This document shows positions 1 through 5,480 of a DNA stretch of 8,845 bases, piece by piece. Positions within the stretch are counted from its first letter, which is position 1. Each line of letters opens with the position of its first letter. This DNA comes from Fibrobacteraceae bacterium. GTDB lineage: Bacteria; Fibrobacterota; Fibrobacteria; Fibrobacterales; Fibrobacteraceae. Location of the stretch: contig JALNVO010000111.1 in assembly GCA_023231365.1 (NCBI GenBank), positions 1 through 8,845 of the forward strand, given 5' to 3'. Under the pieces are notes generated by a model that was given only the letters and a program-made list of their open reading frames with translations, was not told the DNA's origin and did not search any database. The position numbers and the translations under genes are program-made.

Positions 1-169
1 AAAAACTCAATTTTCATGAAGAGAAGCCGGTTCCCTTCAGGGAACATCAGGATTCGAAGAGCCGGACTCTAGGCCGGCCCCGTAGGGGTGAGGATGGAAC
101 ATCGTGACACCGCAACAATTTATCAATAACACTTCGCACTGGTGGACTAAAGTACCTGTTGCCGAGCCT

Positions 170-198
170 CAGCAATGGCAAAGCAAGCTTTGCCGCTG
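170..198. repeat. Long inverted repeat (hairpin)
   Basis: CAGC, a 3-base bulge, then GGCAAAGC, a 2-base centre AA, GCTTTGCC and GCTG. This gives 12 paired bases in total, eight of them uninterrupted. There is no U-run on either strand, so it is not a standard terminator. Confidence 0.7.
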
Positions 199-226
199 TG
201 TTCGGCTTTTGCAACAGTCGTCTCTC

Positions 227-259
227 AAAGTGGCGAATACATCCAGTATTAGCCACTTT
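227..259. repeat. 14-bp inverted repeat with 5-base loop, terminator-like
   Basis: The arm AAAGTGGCGAATAC (227-240) and the arm GTATTAGCCACTTT (246-259) pair with a single mismatch around the loop ATCCA. On the plus strand the stem is followed by a short T-run (TTTT then CG), so it could act as a weak plus-strand terminator. It is the strongest hairpin in the left region. Confidence 0.65.
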
Positions 260-295
260 TCGTTCCTGCCATTGCTCCCACAAGGGGATCATTCT

Positions 296-318
296 CACTA
301 AGCGCTAAAGCGCAAGTG
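296..318. repeat. Small hairpin
   Basis: CACT (296-299) pairs with AGTG (315-318) and GCGC with GCGC around a TAAA loop, with an asymmetric internal bulge. It is one of the series of hairpins in the left region. Confidence 0.45.
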
Positions 319-463
319 TTCATGTTTCGGTTCTTGATAAATTGACGATGTTATCGTCCGCAGCTGCATCTCGGCAATAAAGACAAGTAAGCTTGCCTTT
401 GCTGCGCTCGATTTGCATGCGGTTCACTTAACCAAAGCAATTTTTAGAGATACCCATAAGTTA

Positions 464-886
464 TCAAAAAGCGAGAATGGCCACTAATTCATAATGGCCG
501 GGCTCTGCTGTTTCAAACAAAGTAAACGCATCGGGTTCCCACCCGTACACGTCCATCGTCAAAGATTCGGCAATGATATTTTCTGCCCGTTCAATATCTT
601 CCCAGTACACTTCACCGGGAGATCGGTAATAGCGGAGCATCCCCAAAGCCCTCGTACACTCCGGAAAGTTATCGACAAGCGCATAGGCGCATTTTTCAAA
701 AGAAGATTCGGAAATTTTCACGACCTTGTAGAGTCTTCGGGGAGCGAGGAACTCCCGAAGATCTTGCAAGTTCGGAACAATACGGGCGCCTTCGCCGAAA
801 AAAGCCATCAATTCCATAAAGACCGCCGACTCCCTCTTGAGAAGCGGCGACCTTAAACGGATGAAACTTTCGATATCTCCGGCCAA
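464..886 (-). CDS. Hypothetical small protein downstream of pgi
   Basis: An open frame of 140 codons begins 14 bases after the pgi stop, in the same direction, so it is probably co-transcribed with pgi. I do not recognise the family. The protein is soluble-looking, with no signal peptide or membrane segment. It is rich in Glu, Leu and aromatics, with an acidic second half (SPGEVYWEDIERAE, then VYGWEPDAF) and a hydrophobic C-terminus (LVAILAF). The start is uncertain. An in-frame TAG sits two codons upstream, so the longest start is the TTG at 886, with only a weak GGTAG in front. An internal ATG at 817 (MELMAFFG) has a GAGGGAG about 12 bases upstream and would give 117 residues. The coherent sequence before that ATG favours the TTG. 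The function cannot be inferred beyond the link with pgi. Confidence 0.65.
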   Translation of the reverse strand: MAGDIESFIRLRSPLLKRESAVFMELMAFFGEGARIVPNLQDLREFLAPRRLYKVVKISESSFEKCAYALVDNFPECTRALGMLRYYRSPGEVYWEDIERAENIIAESLTMDVYGWEPDAFTLFETAEPGHYELVAILAF

Positions 887-900
887 AGACTACCGTTAAA

Positions 901-2565
901 TTAGGCTTGATGGTGCTTGAAATACCAACGAATGAGGCTGTTCGTACTCGAGTCATGCTTGAGCTCGACCTTCGGATCCTTCTCGCCCTTTTCAAGTTCG
1001 GGAAGGATGGTCTTTGCAAGCTGCTTGCCGAGTTCAACGCCCCATTGATCGAAACTGTTGATATTCCAGATCACGCCTTGGACGAAGATCTTGTGTTCAT
1101 AAAGAGCTATCAAAGATCCGAGAGTCTTCGGATCGATCGTATCCACAAAAATGCTGTTCGTGGGCTTGTTGCCTTCGAATACCTTGTGCGGAGCAATCAT
1201 CTTGATTTCTTCATCGCTCTTGCCGGCCTTCTTCAATTCCTCAGTCGCTTCGGCGAGGGTCTTGCCGTTCATCAAAGCTTCCGGCTGAGCAAAGAAGTTG
1301 GAGAGGAGTTTGCGATGATGGTCGCTCACCTTGTTGAGGGAATTTGCCGGAGCAATGAAATCGCATGGAATGAGCTTCGTTCCCTGATGGATCAGCTGAT
1401 AGAAAGCATGCTGTCCGTTCGTACCCGGTTCGCCCCAGAGAATAGGGCCCGTCTGGTAATCGACGCGATTGGAATCGCGGTCAACAGTCTTGCCGTTCGA
1501 TTCCATATCGGCCTGCTGGAAATAGGCCGAGAAGCGGTGCATATATTGATCGTACGGAAGCATCGCATAAGACTGAGCTCCCATGAAATCATTGTACCAT
1601 ACACCTATGAGGGCGAGAATAACAGGGAGGTTCTTCTCCACCGGAGAAGTCTTGAAATGTTCGTCCATTTCATAAGCCCCCTGATGCAGGAGCATATAAT
1701 TGTCAAAGCCAATGCGGAGAGCAATGGAAAGGCCGATTGCAGACCAAAGGGAATAGCGACCGCCGACCCAATCCCAGAAGGCGAACATATTCGCGGTATC
1801 GATGCCAAATTCAGAAACAGCAACCGCATTCGTGGAAAGAGCCACAAAATGCTTTGCAATGGACTTTACATCGCCATTAAAGGCAGCAAGGACGGCAGCC
1901 TTTGCCGTATTGGCGTTCGTCATCGTTTCCAAAGTCGTAAAGGTCTTGGAAGCCACAATGAAAAGAGTCTCTTCGATATTCACCTTGCGGAGAGTCTCTG
2001 CAATATGCGTACCATCGACATTAGATACAAAATAAACTTCAGGAGATTCAGCAGAAGCATAATGGCGGAGAGCTTCCGTCACCATCACTGGGCCGAGATC
2101 GGAACCGCCGATACCGATGTTCACCACATAGCGGATCTTCTTGCCGGAGAATCCGAGCCACTTACCGGAGCGGACAAGGTCCGTAAATTTCTTCATGTGG
2201 TCTAGCACGGCGCGGACTTCGGGCATTACGTCCTTGCCACCGACGCAAATCGGATTATTACCCTTGTAGCGGAGAGCCGTATGGAGCACGGCGCGCTTTT
2301 CGGTGATATTGATCTTTTCACCGGAGAAGAAGCTTTTGCGCATATCGTCAAACTTGGCAAACGGAAGAAGAGCGCGGAGCTTAGCCATCGCATCGTCATC
2401 GATCAAGTTCTTGGAATAATCGAGAAAAATGCCGCAGGCTTCTGCGCTGAACTTGTCTGCGCGGGAAGGATCCTTGGCGAACATTTCTCTCATGTTCCAT
2501 TTCTTCGCCTCAAGAGCTTTTGCTTCAAGGGCTTTCCATTCTTTAGATTCGGTCAAACGGCTCAT
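901..2565 (-). CDS. pgi: Glucose-6-phosphate isomerase
   Basis: Cytoplasmic enzyme that interconverts glucose 6-phosphate and fructose 6-phosphate in glycolysis and gluconeogenesis. The protein has 554 residues, typical of the long bacterial form. The SIS fold shows GIGGSDLGP (151-159) and the sugar-phosphate loop SKTFTTLET (206-214). PGI signature 1 is DWVGGRYSLWSAIG (265-278) and signature 2 is SFDQWGVELGK (504-514). The family's catalytic residues are visible: Glu355 in MESNGK, His386 in GTNGQHAFYQ and Lys514 in ELGK. Their numbering matches my recollection of the E. coli enzyme. The frame is open upstream to 2667, but ATG 2565 is the start because GAAGGA lies about 8 bases ahead and MSRLTESKEW begins the conserved part. 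The gene stands alone metabolically, with a small unknown gene downstream. It looks intact and active. Confidence 0.97.
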   Translation of the reverse strand: MSRLTESKEWKALEAKALEAKKWNMREMFAKDPSRADKFSAEACGIFLDYSKNLIDDDAMAKLRALLPFAKFDDMRKSFFSGEKINITEKRAVLHTALRYKGNNPICVGGKDVMPEVRAVLDHMKKFTDLVRSGKWLGFSGKKIRYVVNIGIGGSDLGPVMVTEALRHYASAESPEVYFVSNVDGTHIAETLRKVNIEETLFIVASKTFTTLETMTNANTAKAAVLAAFNGDVKSIAKHFVALSTNAVAVSEFGIDTANMFAFWDWVGGRYSLWSAIGLSIALRIGFDNYMLLHQGAYEMDEHFKTSPVEKNLPVILALIGVWYNDFMGAQSYAMLPYDQYMHRFSAYFQQADMESNGKTVDRDSNRVDYQTGPILWGEPGTNGQHAFYQLIHQGTKLIPCDFIAPANSLNKVSDHHRKLLSNFFAQPEALMNGKTLAEATEELKKAGKSDEEIKMIAPHKVFEGNKPTNSIFVDTIDPKTLGSLIALYEHKIFVQGVIWNINSFDQWGVELGKQLAKTILPELEKGEKDPKVELKHDSSTNSLIRWYFKHHQA

Positions 2566-2587
2566 AATGTGTCCTTCTTGGAAAATT

Positions 2588-2695
2588 TTAAGAAAGTATA
2601 GCTTTTTTATAGATTGGCGAATTGATACCATCCACACTCTTCCCCGGAGGAAGCATCGCCAAAACATTCTCGCGCGTCATATTTGTAAAGCCCAT
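2588..2695 (-). CDS. Possible 35-codon small ORF just upstream of pgi
   Basis: A frame from ATG 2695 (or the internal ATG 2680) ends at a TAA only 22 bases before the pgi start. The product MTRENVLAMLPPGKSVDG.. looks more protein-like than chance, but there is no proper Shine-Dalgarno at either ATG. It overlaps the relic at 2607-2920 in another frame and may simply be that gene's original C-terminus after a frameshift. It could also act as a leader peptide for pgi. I do not recognise it. Confidence 0.25.
   Translation of the reverse strand: MGFTNMTRENVLAMLPPGKSVDGINSPIYKKAILS
2595..2623 (-). promoter_or_regulatory. Candidate pgi promoter (-10 TATACT)
   Basis: On the minus strand GCTATACTTTC places TATACT at 2595-2600, about 30 bases before the pgi ATG. 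The -35 is weak (TTCGCC or AATTCG depending on spacer). The -10 shares the GCTATNNTT pattern seen upstream of FISUMP genes in this window. Confidence 0.3.
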
Positions 2696-2920
2696 ATCCC
2701 ACAACCCATAATCGCACCTCGGAAATGCGATTCAAAACAATCAACAAAGCCGGTTCCACTTTTTTCGCAACAGATGCAACAGATTCTAGAATCAATGTCC
2801 CAGACAAATCTTTTGATCGTTCATTGCCGAGCGGCGCCACTTATCCCGAGCAACCGAAAAGAGCTAAAAGAACGCTCAAAAAAAGTAAAAACCACAGAAA
2901 ATCTGCGCCAACGAGTGCAT
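2607..2920 (-). pseudogene. Decayed small lipoprotein gene (candidate)
   Basis: Reading leftward, ATG 2920 opens MHSLAQIF and soon stops. The neighbouring frame across the same bases reads WFLLFLSVLLALFGCSG, a convincing lipoprotein signal peptide with lipobox LFGC (Cys at 2850-2852), and then meets a TAA at 2841. Directly after this stop the same frame stays open for 77 codons to 2607 and contains a helical stretch LESVASVAKKVEPALLIVL. One frameshift near a T-run and one nonsense codon would explain the pattern. A further shift near 2680 would join it to the MTREN.. frame. No family is recognised, and chance cannot be excluded for so short a stretch. It follows the LPP20-like gene in the same direction. 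Confidence 0.35.
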
Positions 2921-2944
2921 TAAATTAATTTATTCACAATTATC

Positions 2945-2982
2945 AAAAAAAAGGAGAGGGGGGACAGGGCTCATCTTCTCCC
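2945..2982 (-). terminator. Weak candidate terminator after the LPP20-like gene
   Basis: Reading leftward from the stop at 2990, GGAGA (about 2977-2981) can pair with TCTCC (2953-2957), followed by eight Ts (2945-2952). The stem is only 5 bp with a loop of about 19 bases, so the T-run is the main support. A competing small stem CATCT/AGATG lies just inside. Confidence 0.3.
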
Positions 2983-2989
2983 AGATGAT

Positions 2990-3631
2990 CTATTTCGTGT
3001 ATTTCGCCTTGTATTCCTCAGCGGCCTTCTCCATGCGGTTCTGCATATCGCGAGACTCTCTCTGAATCATGGGCTTCTCCGAAGCCGCAGCAGTTGTGCT
3101 GTCTCCTGCATTCTTGAACAGGGCTGGATCTCTGATTATCAACGTAAATATCTGATATTTTCCTCCCGCCTGAGAAGGATTCTTGATCATTAAAGAAAAT
3201 TGACCTTTCCCTCCTCCAGTTGAGGAGGTTATTTTATAAGTTGTAGAATCTGTCTTTTTCTGAGTCAACGCGTTGTAATTCTCTTTCCAGATTTTCTGAA
3301 CCTCGCCAACATTTTTCAAATATTGCTCTTCATAGTTCCTGTCAATGGTCTCTACTGACGTCACTATTTGCGTGCGCGCGGTTTCCTCGGACAAGGAACG
3401 CGCCTCCTTCTCATCATTAGAAGTAGCAGCGCCGATGCCACACGGAATACCCTTCTTTTCCAATTCCCGCTGAATACTGTCGAGTTGATCTACAGGACTT
3501 CTGGTCACAGAATCTTTCTCTACAACTTTTTTCTGCATAACAGCAACATCTACTTTCTCACCAGAACTGGCACACCCCGCCATAAAAACGGCACAAACAA
3601 ATGCAACACACATCGTCATGAATTGTTTCAT
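2990..3631 (-). CDS. LPP20-like outer-membrane lipoprotein
   Basis: A 213-residue protein with a lipoprotein signal peptide: basic start MKQF, hydrophobic core and lipobox MAGC with Cys20. A charged region (21-60) leads into CGIGAATSNDEKEARSLSEE, which resembles the LPP20 family pattern of a GxG turn followed by a helix of Ala/Arg-rich heptads. Next comes a helix with EEQYLKNVGEVQKIWKENY, then a Gly/Ser-rich turn (TSSTGGGKGQF), a beta-rich part (YQIFTLIIRDP) and a charged C-terminal helix ending in KAKYTK. LPP20-type proteins are envelope lipoproteins of unclear biochemical role. The ATG at 3631 is preceded by AGGGAGAG about 6 bases away. Only 11 bases separate it from the end of the upstream FISUMP relic. 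No nearer promoter is evident, so it is probably transcribed from the relic's promoter. The family call is moderate; the lipoprotein call is strong. Confidence 0.8.
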   Translation of the reverse strand: MKQFMTMCVAFVCAVFMAGCASSGEKVDVAVMQKKVVEKDSVTRSPVDQLDSIQRELEKKGIPCGIGAATSNDEKEARSLSEETARTQIVTSVETIDRNYEEQYLKNVGEVQKIWKENYNALTQKKTDSTTYKITSSTGGGKGQFSLMIKNPSQAGGKYQIFTLIIRDPALFKNAGDSTTAAASEKPMIQRESRDMQNRMEKAAEEYKAKYTK

Positions 3632-3642
3632 AGGAACTCTCC

Positions 3643-3924
3643 CTATTTAATTATTTTCCGTTGAATTCGCTGTTTTTTGCCGCGAGTCGCATTCCCCGCA
3701 CTTGAAGAGCAAATCACAACCGAAAAACTTGACTCCTCAACTGACAAGCGGGGGAACTCGTCAACCGAAGAAGAATTTGTCTGCCCGCCGGTTGAAGATT
3801 TTCCAGTCGAAGAGGAGGCATTAACTTCCGGTCCCGAACCGTTATTCCCGCTGTCACTATCGCAGGCCGGAAAAATAAGAGTAACAGCTGCCATACCGAA
3901 TAATGTTGCACGCCGTTTCGCTTT
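3643..3924 (-). pseudogene. Truncated FISUMP lipoprotein relic
   Basis: The conceptual reading from 3924 aligns with the N-termini of the intact FISUMP lipoproteins at 5176 and 7693. It has a basic n-region, TLFGMAAVTLIF, lipobox FPAC, the DSGNN spacer and a Ser/Thr/Gly linker. The reading frame then ends with KIIK and a TAG at 3643. The whole FISUMP domain is absent, and the last 20 or so codons look unrelated to the linker. At the 5' end the ATG expected between AAGGAG and the basic region is replaced by CAG. The only in-frame ATG (3894) lies inside the signal peptide with no Shine-Dalgarno. The start is therefore lost and the lectin-like domain deleted, while the promoter/leader remains. 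A short surface peptide from the inner ATG is possible but unlikely. Confidence 0.7.
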
Positions 3925-3967
3925 CTGCTCCTTACCGTGAACAGGCCATATTGAAACTATCGCGACA

Positions 3968-4129
3968 TTAAGATAGCTTTTCTAAGAAAAGCAGCAATCT
4001 ATTGATTGCCTGATTTATTTCATCGCTCCCCAACTTTTCGTCCAGTTCAAATAGATCATCTTCCACAGAAGTCAAATGCAGAACAGGGACGATACTATAA
4101 GTTGGTGCACTCGGACCACACCGCGCGCT
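3968..4129 (-). pseudogene. Orphan C-terminal gene fragment
   Basis: A minus-strand frame is open from 4129 (after a TAA at 4130-4132) to a TAA at 3968-3970. Its last 33 codons are clearly protein-like and acidic/amphipathic: SVEDDLFELDEKLG, then INQAINRLLLFLEKLS. There is no ATG; only TTG 4075 or GTG 4066 could start it, and neither has a ribosome-binding site. It looks like the tail of a gene whose 5' part was lost. Its last codons (CTATCTTAA) double as the -10 of the relic's promoter. I do not recognise the family. Confidence 0.35.
3970..3997 (-). promoter_or_regulatory. Promoter of the FISUMP relic / LPP20-like gene
   Basis: On the minus strand, TTGCTG (3992-3997), a 16-base spacer and TATCTT (3970-3975). 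The -10 and the sequence after it (GCGATAGTTTCAA) match the leader of the gene at 6773-7693. The spacer contains the perfect palindrome GCTTTTC-TTA-GAAAAGC (3976-3992). No other promoter is visible for the gene at 2990-3631. Confidence 0.45.
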
Positions 4130-4174
4130 TTATCATTGCAAGGCTGCCTTTCACCCGTCACAAGGCCATCTGTC

Positions 4175-4204
4175 ATTGCGAGGCGTGGCACACGCCGCGG
4201 CAAT
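4175..4204. repeat. REP-like palindromic intergenic repeat
   Basis: ATTGC..GCAAT encloses GGCGTG-GCA-CACGCC. The flanks (GTCATTGCGAGGCG.. and ..GCGGCAATCCA) are the 'TCATTGCGA..GCAATCC' type found between genes in many bacteria, which gives spurious CHCEA-like peptides when translated. A shorter TCATTGCAAGGC lies at 4133-4144, and GCCTT/AAGGC pairs at 4146-4166. It sits downstream of the FISUMP gene ending at 4298. Confidence 0.55.
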
Positions 4205-4267
4205 CCACCCCGGTTATCAATCCCTGAGACAACGAACAGAGAAAGCATGGCTCTTGCGGCCTTGGGA

Positions 4268-4285
4268 CGCTAGCTCTGAGCTGCG
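4268..4285 (-). terminator. Hairpin downstream of the FISUMP gene at 4298-5176
   Basis: CGC-AGCT-CAG-AGCT-A-GCG forms a compact stem with one bulged A, 12 bases after the stop codon. There is no T-run, so it may act in RNA 3'-end stability or as a weak terminator only. Confidence 0.3.
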
Positions 4286-4297
4286 CTTAGGCTCGCA

Positions 4298-5176
4298 TCA
4301 ATCCTTTAAACACCGAAGCGAGCGACCATACTTCTTATTGTCGAGGTACGTGTCCACGTGCGTGTTACCGTAGCTCATGGTCCGGTAGTATGCGCCCGTA
4401 GAAATATACTCCGTAGCCGTCCACCAAAGGCCGTAGTAGCCAACGTTGATGACGTCCGACCCGTAGTGGTCGCCACCCGGCAGAGCGGAAAAGCCATAAG
4501 CATCCGTACCGTAGCCGTCATGGTAGGCGTCGCTATACCAACCGCTCGTTGCTTTGAGATATGTTCCGGCATTGTCAGAACTGCCCACCGCATTTTCGAG
4601 CGTCGTCCATTCCGCACCCGTCGGGACGTGCCAGCCACTGGGGCACACGCCCTGTTGTGGTGTGGAGATCACCGCGCTCGCCGATGCCAACTGATAAGAA
4701 CTCGCAACGTTCATCGCGGCAGTCCAGGTGTAGAGCCTGCCATACTTCGCGCAACTGTCCGCGCTGTTTTCGTAGCACCATGAATTTCCTTTAAGGTTCG
4801 GTATCGCCACGCTGTCCGCAAAATTCAGGTTCTCCGCCATCCACGTCTGCGTGCCTATCACGACCGTCTTGTAAGTCTGACTATCGCGGGTATCCGTCAT
4901 CTCGCCGTAAGTGATGTTCGGATTCAAGTAATCCTCAGCAACCTTCGCGCTTGAGCTGGATGCTTCCAGCGACGAACTCAATGAAACCGTTTTCGCACTG
5001 CTGCTTGATTCACTTGCAGACGACGAAAAATCCGACGAAGAACTGAATCCCGATTGTTGCCCGCCGCTCGAAGATATCCCATCCACTTCCGTGCCGTTAT
5101 TCCCGCTGTCACCGCCGCAGGCCGAAAAAATCAGGGCCACTGCCATCATACCGAATAATGCTATACGCTTTTTCAT
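4298..5176 (-). CDS. FISUMP-domain surface lipoprotein A
   Basis: A 292-residue lipoprotein. The signal peptide MKKRIALFGMMAVALIF ends in lipobox FSAC (Cys20), followed by a GGDSGNN spacer. A disordered Ser-rich linker runs to about 80, and the Fib_succ_major domain from YLNPNITYGEM (83) to the end. Domain landmarks are WMAENLN (112-118), SWCYENSADSC (Cys134, Cys142), VCPSGWHVPTGAEW (Cys178), YGFSALPGG (227-235), WWTATEY and SLRCLKD (Cys289). The four Cys probably form two disulfides outside the cytoplasm. The CP(S)GWHxPT.xEW motif also occurs in DUF1566/FGE-like C-type-lectin folds, so ligand binding or adhesion is plausible but unproven. ATG 5176 has AGAGGT about 6 bases upstream. The closest relative in the window is 6773-7693. 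The gene is intact, with its own leader. Confidence 0.9.
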   Translation of the reverse strand: MKKRIALFGMMAVALIFSACGGDSGNNGTEVDGISSSGGQQSGFSSSSDFSSSASESSSSAKTVSLSSSLEASSSSAKVAEDYLNPNITYGEMTDTRDSQTYKTVVIGTQTWMAENLNFADSVAIPNLKGNSWCYENSADSCAKYGRLYTWTAAMNVASSYQLASASAVISTPQQGVCPSGWHVPTGAEWTTLENAVGSSDNAGTYLKATSGWYSDAYHDGYGTDAYGFSALPGGDHYGSDVINVGYYGLWWTATEYISTGAYYRTMSYGNTHVDTYLDNKKYGRSLRCLKD

Positions 5177-5477
5177 CTTCTACCTCTCACCTTGAACAGA
5201 CTGTTTTAAAACCATCATACCACACAATAACACTTTTAAAGGAAACTCCCGAACAACCAATTGAATACTCTTTCCATGGCACCGAGACTTTCCCTTCAGT
5301 AAAAACAAAATGTGGCCGCACACCTAGGCAATTTTTACCCAGATTTTCTGTCAAGCCGTTCTTCCAGTCTGAAAAAAGAGCATACAGTGGAATTTTCGCA
5401 ACTTGTTTTTACAAACACATGAACCCTGCGAGTTCGGACTGAGTGTACCCAAGCTCATTTCGTTCGTCTGGTCACAC
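5177..5477. other. Leader and spacer between FISUMP genes A and B
   Basis: There is no supportable gene. On the minus strand TATGAT (5214-5219) is a possible -10 for lipoprotein A, without a good -35. The leader is only distantly similar to that at 7694-7770, sharing CCTTGAA and CACTTTTAA. The left part holds the inverted repeat at 5440-5480. Confidence 0.5.
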
Positions 5478-5480
5478 TCA
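5440..5480 (-). repeat. Inverted repeat spanning the stop of FISUMP gene B
   Basis: TGAGTGT, which begins with the TGA stop (5474-5480), pairs perfectly with ACACTCA (5440-5446), extended inward by GACC/GGGT with one mismatch. There is no T-run. It is likely an RNA 3'-end hairpin rather than a canonical terminator. Confidence 0.35.

Larger units (their letters stand above)
1..463. other. Non-coding, hairpin-dense region
   Basis: I see no convincing gene here. A minus-strand frame from a GTG at 298 to a stop at 47 is open for 83 codons but has no Shine-Dalgarno and no recognisable motif. Its apparent sequence is explained by the inverted repeats it crosses, so I do not call it. The stretch holds at least seven hairpins: 30-45 (GTTCCC/GGGAAC), 58-70 (AGAG/CTCT), 78-88 (CCCC/GGGG), 170-198, 227-259, 296-318 and 344-358 (GACGAT/ATCGTC). 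Smaller palindromes are GCAGCTGC at 360-367 and GGTT/AACC near 421-432. It may be a structured RNA, a composite repeat or old mobile-element debris. The window edge prevents seeing what it flanks. Confidence 0.55.

Noticed and set aside
20..110. Possible tRNA on the minus strand suggested by TTCGAATCC
   Set aside because: The bases flanking this T-loop-like string do not form a T-stem, and no acceptor or anticodon arm can be placed.
47..301. Overlapping short frames on both strands in the left region
   Set aside because: They cross several inverted repeats, which produce mirror-like frames; there is no ribosome-binding site or recognisable motif.
907..2205. Long plus-strand open frame of 432 codons opposite pgi
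   Set aside because: It lies entirely antisense to the well-supported pgi coding frame and shows no domain or Shine-Dalgarno; it is a codon-bias shadow.
2725..2928. Plus-strand 67-codon frame, hydrophilic with a basic tail
   Set aside because: There is only a poorly placed GGAA before the ATG and no recognisable family. The minus strand of the same bases carries a better lipoprotein-like signal.
4006..4373. Three overlapping plus-strand frames with CHCEA/IARRG peptides
   Set aside because: The peptides come from the palindromic intergenic repeat and from the antisense of gene A's 3' end; they are not genes.
4980..5050. Tandem repeat or CRISPR-like array in the lipoprotein linkers
   Set aside because: The repetition is explained by Ser codons in the linker; there are no equal-length direct repeats with unique spacers.
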